64,000 nucleotides of DNA, from positions 124,001 to 188,000 of the forward strand of contig NZ_JABFHI010000004.1 in the NCBI RefSeq assembly GCF_013112225.1, read 5' to 3'. The notes below the pieces were generated by a model, which was not told the DNA's origin, searched no databases, and was given only the letters and a program-made list of their open reading frames with translations. The DNA is from Vreelandella azerica. GTDB lineage: Bacteria > Pseudomonadota > Gammaproteobacteria > Pseudomonadales > Halomonadaceae. Below, in pieces: positions 59,006-64,000 of this stretch (positions are counted from its first letter, which is position 1; each line of letters opens with the position of its first letter). Both the position numbers and the translations under genes were made by a program.

Positions 59006-59319
59006 CGAGATGGTTGCTGTCAGAATGCCCTCCTATTACCGACTGAAAATACTTTAGAAATAGCATACTACATCGCCTACTCCACCCCCAGCGCGAGCGT
59101 CATGGCAACTTCGGCATTGTCAGGCGCTTGAGTACTTCAATATTTGTGCGGTGCTGAAACCACTCTTCATACAGCACATTGTCGGGTCAGGTTTGCTGTG
59201 TGCATTGCCTGAACGGCGTGATAGCTTGAACAGCGTGACAGAATTATACCCGTACATGACTTCGTATAAGTCATGTACGTATTAATCAGAAACCCCTTAC
59301 CCACCTAGCAGGAGCCACC
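59006..59319. other. Intergenic region with a perfect 12-bp inverted repeat
   Basis: There is no gene in about 310 bp. The notable element is a perfect inverted repeat at 59251-59279 just before the PsiE-like gene; the rest shows no obvious promoter or open frame with protein-like composition. Confidence 0.6.
59251..59279. repeat. Perfect 12-bp inverted repeat with 5-nt spacer
   Basis: CGTACATGACTT, a CGTAT spacer, then AAGTCATGTACG. No T-run follows, and it ends about 40 bp before the PsiE-like start codon. It could be an operator, a terminator without a T-run, or a repeat-element remnant. Confidence 0.65.
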
Positions 59320-59765
59320 ATGAAAGACTCAGATTCAACCAAGAAACAGCCTAGCGACGGCCAAGAGCCTAAACAGCCTGAATCAAACAGGATCAGCCCT
59401 GCCGAGCAGTTTTTATCGTCGGCGGCTTCACCCTGCTTCAGAAACTGCTGCTGGTCATCACCGGGCTCTTGACCCTGAGCGCCGCCGCCAACGAGTTGTT
59501 CGGAGTTTACCAGCGAGGCAACGTCGAACTGGCCGATATTCTGCTGCTGTTCTTGTACACCGAAGTCGTCGCCATGGTGCTGGTCTCCTACACCGGACGC
59601 GGCTCGCCGTTTGTCTACCCAATCTTCATTGCCATCACCGCCATTGCCCGCTTGATCGTTCTGCAAGGCAAGGAAATGAACCCGCAGAATATCGTGTTCG
59701 AGGCCGGTGCCATCGTCTTACTGACTATTGCTGCCACTGTATTAATGCGTTTGCCACGAGAATAG
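59320..59765 (+). CDS. PsiE family phosphate-starvation-inducible membrane protein (frame break near 59412)
   Basis: The start is the ATG after GGAGCCACC, giving a hydrophilic, charged N-terminus of about 30 residues (DSDSTKKQPSDGQEPKQPES). One T missing from the run at 59410-59414 throws the frame; restored, the protein continues as EQFFIVGGFTLLQKLLLVIT and LSAAANELFGVYQRGNVELA. It has four predicted transmembrane segments, about 148 residues, with FLYTEVVAMVLVSYTGRG and VYPIFIAITAIARLIVLQG matching PsiE. The role is unknown even in E. coli. Confidence 0.78.
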
Positions 59766-59934
59766 ATAAAAGAAATAAAAAGGACAGCCCGTTATTCCCT
59801 ATTCCCACCACCACCCTGTCATTCCCGAGTGGGGTTGTCGGGAATCCAATTTGAAATTTTCAGCAGAGACCAATCAAAGAGACGGTTAACGCTTGCCTGA
59901 ACCTTTTGTCCAGAAACAGACATTCATTACACGC

Positions 59935-59959
59935 AAAAAACCCCGGATAATATCCAGGG
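59935..59959 (-). terminator. Terminator after the outer-membrane barrel gene
   Basis: On the minus strand CCCTGGAT and ATCCGGGG pair around a short ATT loop (one G-U pair), followed by TTTTTT. It lies about 45 bp after the stop codon. Confidence 0.8.
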
Positions 59960-60004
59960 CATAAATAAACTTAAAGAACAGTCAACCTTCCAATACAGCG
60001 CGTA

Positions 60005-60556
60005 TTAGAAGTAAAAACGTGTACCGATCATAATCTTGGTGGCGGAATCAGAAAGCTCATCACCATCAAAATTAATGTCGTCGGTAGAAATATTGTGGTT
60101 AACTTCGCCAGCAATCGCAACATTGTCATTAATGAAATACTTGATGCCACCTGACAAACCAACACTTAGTGCTGTTACATCTTCAAAATCGACATCAGCG
60201 GTGTCTTTGAAGTCTTCATCAAAATCAAAATTAGCACTTGCCAGCCCAGCAGAGGCTCCTACATAAGGTACCCAGTTGGTGGCATTATTGAAGTTATATT
60301 CAGTAAACAGGCCCAGATCAAAATTCAGAACACTGCCTGTTGCGCCAACGCCAGATTTCACACCTACCTGCCAATCATCGCGAATAAAGCGACCATATGT
60401 AATATCGAGGTTCAGTTCAAAATCATCCTGTGCATCAAGGTCCAGATTTCCCTGCACACCCAGTTCCTGTGTGCCTTGCTCAAGACGTGCTTCAGCCATC
60501 ATTGAGGTCATACCCAACACAGCAACAAACGTGGACAAAATAATATTCTTTTTCAT
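60005..60556 (-). CDS. Small outer-membrane beta-barrel protein
   Basis: This is a 183-residue acidic protein with a signal peptide (IILSTFVAVLGMTSMMAEA) and alternating hydrophobic/polar strands. Examples are LGVQGNLDLDAQDDFELNLD, YGRFIRDDWQVGVKSGVGAT and FNNATNWVPYVGASAGLASA. It ends with a terminal Phe (MIGTRFYF), the BAM-recognition pattern of outer-membrane proteins. It resembles OmpW/opacity-type eight-stranded barrels. The Asp/Glu-rich surface loops fit a halophile. The function is unknown. The gene is monocistronic with its own terminator. Confidence 0.82.
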   Translation of the reverse strand: MKKNIILSTFVAVLGMTSMMAEARLEQGTQELGVQGNLDLDAQDDFELNLDITYGRFIRDDWQVGVKSGVGATGSVLNFDLGLFTEYNFNNATNWVPYVGASAGLASANFDFDEDFKDTADVDFEDVTALSVGLSGGIKYFINDNVAIAGEVNHNISTDDINFDGDELSDSATKIMIGTRFYF

Positions 60557-61468
60557 TTCTTTTACCTCTACGCATTATACGTTTCATCTTGCAAAAAGTA
60601 GCAAGCCGCGCGGATGCTACATTAGCGCTGAACGAATGGATAGAGGATTTGACGCTACTTAAGCAACTTAACTAACAACAATTATTAAATAAAAAATGAA
60701 TTTTTCTCAGCTGCCCAATTTGACCTTTTGGCCAAAGCCACGGTTTTAAATCAGAATGGATTCGTGATTACCCCATTCAGGTATGACGAGCGGGTGGCGA
60801 ATTCCTCCGTGAGCATTCGCTGCCAAAATACCACGCCGAACCCGTAGGGTGAATTCGCGAAGCAATCCACCGTCTAGCTGAAGGCAATAACGTCTAATTC
60901 ACCACCGACATTTTCTCCCAACCGGGTTAGCGCCACGCAACATAGGGCCGCTTCAGCTCGGGAATGGCAATAGCCAGCTCGGTCTCGACGTAAGAAGCTA
61001 TTCTCTGTGAATTTGCATAAAGACCTCCTCGCAGGAGTCGGTATAACCGCTACCATAAGTGGCCGAGCGAAACGAGGTCCGGCGCAAGAAGTGCGTGTAC
61101 TTAATGGCTTGGTTACGTGTTTGCATGATTAACCATCTTAACGTGAGGAACGCCCGTGCGAGAAGAATTGTAAACTGAGCCAGCTATATTTGGGGTAGCG
61201 GTGCAGGTAGGCTAGGCATCCGAAGGATTTCTGCTTGCCCGAGGAGAACAGCCAGTAGAAGGTATCCGAGCGTCAGCAGACAGATCAATACGGGATTTAC
61301 TGGCGGTGCCTGCGTGTTACGCTGGAGCCAAGCATAAACCTACGCAGCATGGAATGAACAGACATCTTGTAGCGGCTCTCCGTCGAGTTAGGCGGACGTT
61401 TACACAGATTTTTAAAGCACATTTCGCTCGCTGCTCTGGCGCTGCCCGTAACAAACAGAGGTTTTCCA
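60557..61468. other. About 0.9 kb with no recognisable gene
   Basis: Beyond the promoter of the barrel gene I find no frame with protein-like composition, ribosome binding site and recognisable motifs on either strand. Short frames of about 60-95 codons exist but look like noise. A small hairpin CTCCT-CGC-AGGAG occurs near 61025. The segment may be a decayed mobile element or gene, but no terminal repeats or transposase motifs were visible. Confidence 0.6.
60574..60604 (-). promoter_or_regulatory. Possible promoter of the outer-membrane barrel gene
   Basis: On the minus strand a perfect TATAAT (60574-60579) lies about 20 bp before the start codon region, with TTGCTA (60599-60604) 19 bases upstream. 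The spacing is longer than ideal and the 5' leader would be very short. Confidence 0.4.
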
Positions 61469-61669
61469 ATGAAATACCAACTTGCCGACCTGCGTAATGG
61501 CCCGCATGGCGATATTTTCGATACCCCAGAGGCGGCCACTGCTGCGCTGCATAAAGCGATTAATGAAGAGGCGGAGGCCAACATCCGCGACAGCGATATG
61601 CTGCCGGATGAAGCCTATGCTCAGGCTCGTGACACCTACTGGGTGGTTGACGTTGTTGAATCTCGTTGA
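61469..61669 (+). CDS. Small acidic hypothetical protein, 66 residues
   Basis: The ATG is preceded by CAGAGG, and the frame encodes a soluble, acidic, Ala-rich protein (MKYQLADLRNGPHGDIFDTP, then EAATAALHKAINEEAEANIR and DEAYAQARDTYWVVDVVE). The composition is clearly coding and resembles small halophile proteins. I do not recognise the family. It is the only gene between the unassigned 0.9 kb and the LOV/SRPBCC pair, and is followed by a long inverted repeat. Confidence 0.65.
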   Translation: MKYQLADLRNGPHGDIFDTPEAATAALHKAINEEAEANIRDSDMLPDEAYAQARDTYWVVDVVESR

Positions 61670-61701
61670 ATCGAACCGGAGCTGACGCCGGTACCGTTCA
61701 C

Positions 61702-61749
61702 AACATGGCCGTTGGCGCTGAGTCATCTAAAGCAGTCAACGGCCATGTT
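61702..61749. repeat. Perfect 13-bp inverted repeat between convergent genes
   Basis: AACATGGCCGTTG and CAACGGCCATGTT flank a 22-nt spacer between the small protein gene and the LOV gene. It could form a terminator-like hairpin for either side, though no long T-run follows. Confidence 0.65.
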
Positions 61750-61762
61750 CATTCAGCAGATT

Positions 61763-62218
61763 TTAGTCGGCAGGGGTGTTCTTGAGGGCTTTTTCAAGGC
61801 GTTCGATTTCGGCCTGCGCATTGATGAGTTCGCTTGCATCATACTGCACGCCCAGATAGTAGATTAATTGACCCTCGTTATCATACAGCGGCTGAATCAT
61901 CAGCCGGTTGTAGAACAGGGTGCCGTCCTTGCGGTAGTTGCGCAGCGTGACCTCAACGGGTTCATGCACTTTAAGAGCAGCGCGGATTTTATCAAGCTCG
62001 GGTTGATCACGATCCTCCCCCTGCAAAAAGCGACAGTTACGCCCCAGAATTTCTTCCTGGCTATAGCCGGTCAGCCGCTCGAAAATGCTGTTGGCATAAA
62101 CAATCGGGGTATCCGGCTGATCCGGGTCAGAGAGCGTGACGCCATTGACGCAGGTATTCAGAATCTGTGTCAGTACATGTGGAATAACGCCAGTATCTTT
62201 ATCAGGGATAAATAGCAT
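61763..62218 (-). CDS. Short LOV-type PAS protein (predicted blue-light receptor)
   Basis: This 151-residue protein has one PAS domain with the LOV signature GRNCRFLQGEDRDQPELDKI, including the cysteine that forms the flavin adduct in LOV domains. It also has SIFERLTGYSQEEILG, NYRKDGTLFYNRLMIQPLYD and the flavin-contact Gln in YYLGVQYD. A short C-terminal helix (INAQAEIERLEKALKNT), probably a coiled coil, is the only extra part, and there is no output domain. These features fit the short LOV proteins known from Pseudomonas putida. It is 36 bp downstream of the SRPBCC gene. Confidence 0.85.
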   Translation of the reverse strand: MLFIPDKDTGVIPHVLTQILNTCVNGVTLSDPDQPDTPIVYANSIFERLTGYSQEEILGRNCRFLQGEDRDQPELDKIRAALKVHEPVEVTLRNYRKDGTLFYNRLMIQPLYDNEGQLIYYLGVQYDASELINAQAEIERLEKALKNTPAD

Positions 62219-62254
62219 GGTTTCTCCAGCCGAGGGGGTGCGTTATCAAACCTA

Positions 62255-62713
62255 TTAGTCTGTTTTCTGTTGACCAAGTTCTCGTTCGGCCAGTGTTTTC
62301 AGATCGCGCACAACGCGATCCGTACCATCCTTGACGGCAACACGGATAAGTTTTTCAAATGGCCGCAACCCAAGGCTCAGGCGTGCCATTTCGAAACTGA
62401 AGGTGAGCCGCGTGTAATCAAAGTGCGGCTCAAAAAAGTAGTTGATTTCAAAAGGGTCTTTGATCCCTTTAAAACACACCCGACGTTCAGGCTCTAGTGC
62501 AATGACCTTAAAATCGGCCTCGGAACGGCGCCCTTGATCTATTCTCACCTGCCGCGCCGTCCATCCGACGGCCAGCGGCCCGCTGCTTAAAGGGGTCAGC
62601 GATTGAACTTCAGGCGACCACCGCGGATAGTTGCGGACAAAATCGGTCACCACGAAGTGAAAGATATCAGACACCGAACAGCGAATCAGGATACTGGATT
62701 GAGACTTCACCAT
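62255..62713 (-). CDS. SRPBCC (START-like) ligand-binding family protein
   Basis: This 152-residue polyketide-cyclase/START-like fold has the N-terminal segment ILIRCSVSDIFHFVVTDFVR, YPRWSPEVQSLTPLSSGPLA, and a C-terminal helix (LRPFEKLIRVAVKDGTDRVV). Such proteins bind hydrophobic ligands or act as enzymes or Hsp90 co-chaperones; the ligand is unknown. It is the first gene of a two-gene unit with the LOV protein, suggesting a light-linked partner (inference). Confidence 0.8.
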   Translation of the reverse strand: MVKSQSSILIRCSVSDIFHFVVTDFVRNYPRWSPEVQSLTPLSSGPLAVGWTARQVRIDQGRRSEADFKVIALEPERRVCFKGIKDPFEINYFFEPHFDYTRLTFSFEMARLSLGLRPFEKLIRVAVKDGTDRVVRDLKTLAERELGQQKTD

Positions 62714-63053
62714 CGTTCAAACACTTCCTATGAGGACGGTTGACGGTAGTTCGCCATGCTGCGGGCATTTGCGCGAACAGGATCATCACCAGGCCCTGTT
62801 GCAGGTAATCATCACAACACGCTAGCAGAAAGCCTGGCAGACCCTCAAGGCATTATTTGCCCGAGTGGCTGATATCATCAGATCCACGGTTGCATGCGAC
62901 CAGAAGGCCTTAGGCCACCGTCCAGTAACTGTAGGCAACCCAAAGGATTGTCATTGTTTTTTTGCATCTCTTTCAGGCGTGTTTTTGTCATCGATGACGC
63001 TCCCATAATCTGCCTTTTGCCTTGAACGCATCACGCCCAGAGAGTGATGGCGC
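62714..63053. other. Intergenic region between the SRPBCC gene and the BREX remnants
   Basis: About 340 bp with no protein-like open frame on either strand. No terminator or promoter is clear apart from scattered T-runs. It marks the boundary between core-type genes and the defence remnants. Confidence 0.55.
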
Positions 63054-63625
63054 TTACTCCACCCCCAATGCTTTCACCACGGCATCCACGGGTTCCGAGT
63101 AGAAGCTGGTCTGGAACTTGGTGAACAGCTCACCGGGAATGGTCGGGATATCCACGGCGCTGCTCATCGGCAGGGTGACGCGCTTGCCACTTCATCAAAG
63201 GCTACCAGATCCCACATGCCGACCAGGCCAATCCGCCGAGAACTCATGTTGTAAAAGAGATTGGCCACCGTGGTCTGTCCGCCAGAAACCAGAATGCTGT
63301 TGGGCGAGCATTCCTTGTAAATATGGCTCTTACCGGTACCCCTCGGGCCCAGTTCGCAGACGTTATAGTTATTCTCGACAAAAGGAATCATCCGCGCCAG
63401 CAGGTGCCATTGTACGTTTTCGTCCAGCTCAGCGGGTTCCATGCCAATCGAGCGGATCAACATCTCGCGCCACTGGGCCGTGGTAAAGCCGCGCCGCCCT
63501 TCAAACAGCTCATCCATGTTCATGTGAGGCATCTGGATCGGCTTGAGCAGGCTGACGCCAAACGGTGATGCGGATTGGCCTTCCTCATGGAAATAACTCA
63601 GGGTAGCAATCACCCAGATGCCACC
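63054..63625 (-). pseudogene. brxL: BREX Lon-like protein BrxL, internally deleted remnant
   Basis: BrxL is the Lon-like AAA+ protein of type I BREX phage defence. The visible part starts mid-domain (VIATLSYFHEEGQSASPFGV, SLLKPIQMPHMNMDELFEGR), continues through IPFVENNYNVCELGPRGTGK, SHIYKECSPNSILVSGGQTT and GLVGMWDLVAFDEVA. It then jumps near 63187 to the very C-terminus in another frame (GKRVTLPMSSAVDIPTIPGE, FYSEPVDAVVKALGVE, stop at 63054). BrxL is normally near 680 residues; only about 190 remain. The N-terminus is also missing, joined directly to pglZ. The gene cannot make a working protein as read. Confidence 0.8.
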
Positions 63626-64000
63626 GAACGTTTCTTGGTCTTGAAGGCAGTGATGGGTTTATCGCCCAGCACCGTCTTATCGGTGGCGTCCAGGGCGCTG
63701 CGCTGAAACAGAAAGCCGTGGTCCGCCGTTACCAGTACGGTACTGGTGTTCAGGTGCATCAGGACCTTGCGGGTCAGCTGATCCAGCTCTTCAATGGCAT
63801 CCTCCACGGCAGCGAAGGTCTCGCTTTCGGTGCTGGCGGAATCACCCCGAGCATCCACCACGTTGTGGTAGACATACATCAGCTGAACGCCCTTGATCTT
63901 CTCGCGACCCTGCTCCAGCGACCAGCACGCTATCACTACCCGGCTGATAGGCCAGTTCACGATGAGAAAAGAGCGCCGCCATGCCCAGGGTGGTGTAGCT
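63626..64000 (-). pseudogene. pglZ: BREX alkaline-phosphatase-like PglZ, remnant
   Basis: PglZ is the alkaline-phosphatase-fold protein of BREX. At the right edge SYTTLGMAALFSHRELAYQP is in frame until SVLV. A join near 63920 then shifts into EQGREKIKGVQLMYVYHNVV, and ESETFAAVEDAIEELDQLTR and NTSTVLVTADHGFLFQRSAL (with the PglZ ADHGF motif) follow. It runs to ITAFKTKKR, where it meets BrxL sequence directly. The 3' half of pglZ and 5' part of brxL are missing. The gene order pglZ-brxL matches type I BREX. The remainder lies beyond the window. Confidence 0.8.

Noticed and set aside
59261..59271. ACTTCGTATA, which is part of the loxP arm
   Set aside because: Only about ten bases match; the arms here are longer and different and no 8-bp loxP core is present.
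60874..61584. Short frames of 60-95 codons as genes or transposase fragments
   Set aside because: No motif, ribosome binding site or flanking inverted repeats support them.

Overview
The window looks like chromosomal DNA from a halophilic gammaproteobacterium of the Halomonas/Vreelandella type (Halomonadaceae). This is inferred from gene content and order: hda-perM divergent from purMN, dcd next to mrp, slyD divergent from ampG, metNIQ with a free-methionine-sulfoxide reductase, a phasin, TRAP transporters, and acidic secreted proteins. No 16S gene is present to confirm it.

Layout. 1-10.4 kb is housekeeping: purU (cut by the window edge), a ribonuclease J-like nuclease, a molybdenum-cofactor set (mobB, a moaC-moaD fusion, moaE), pyrimidine salvage (upp, uraA), ung, and a purine salvage operon (NCS2 permease, apt, gpt), then ribE. 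10.5-14.2 kb is a methionine module: a strong promoter, a structured leader RNA ending in an intrinsic terminator, metN-metI-metQ, and msrC. Two identical tRNA-Val(GAC) genes follow. 14.6-23.2 kb holds an EEP-family protein, fumC, a phasin, hda-perM, purM-purN, dcd and mrp. 23.3-32.1 kb is a catabolic locus: two enoyl-CoA hydratase family proteins and an NDP-forming acyl-CoA synthetase, divergent from an RpiR regulator and a TRAP transporter, with three similar candidate operator boxes between them. 32-49.9 kb is mixed housekeeping (qor, gdpD, proS, lytic transglycosylase, ccoM, slyD, ampG, a SEC-C/TPR protein, an ABC1 kinase, topB, a nitronate monooxygenase, queC). 51-59 kb is a second acyl-CoA locus: an orphan ABC-type binding protein, two AMP-forming ligases, an acyl-CoA dehydrogenase, a thiolase and an AraC regulator. 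59-64 kb is accessory: a PsiE-like protein, a small outer-membrane barrel, about 0.9 kb with no recognisable gene, a short LOV photoreceptor-like protein beside an SRPBCC protein, and broken BREX phage-defence genes (pglZ, brxL).

Two features of the sequence affect every reading of it. First, thirteen otherwise well-conserved genes each carry a net minus-one frame error, nearly all at a short homopolymer where restoring one base rebuilds the protein. They include the essential gene proS. This is best explained by residual sequencing or consensus indels, so these genes are listed as CDS with the break noted. Second, several loci look internally deleted and joined: a periplasmic-protein/GGDEF chimera near 37.5 kb, a queE/queD chimera with an in-frame stop near 47.6 kb, and pglZ/brxL at the right edge with three joins in under 1 kb. 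A DUF4214 gene with a (Pro-Glu)n microsatellite near 50.3 kb is also broken. These could be real decay or assembly collapses.

I did not find a clearly new system. The best leads are the metN leader RNA, the LOV-SRPBCC pair, the RpiR-TRAP-acyl-CoA locus with its repeated operators, and the BREX remnant, whose intact relatives probably lie beyond the right edge.
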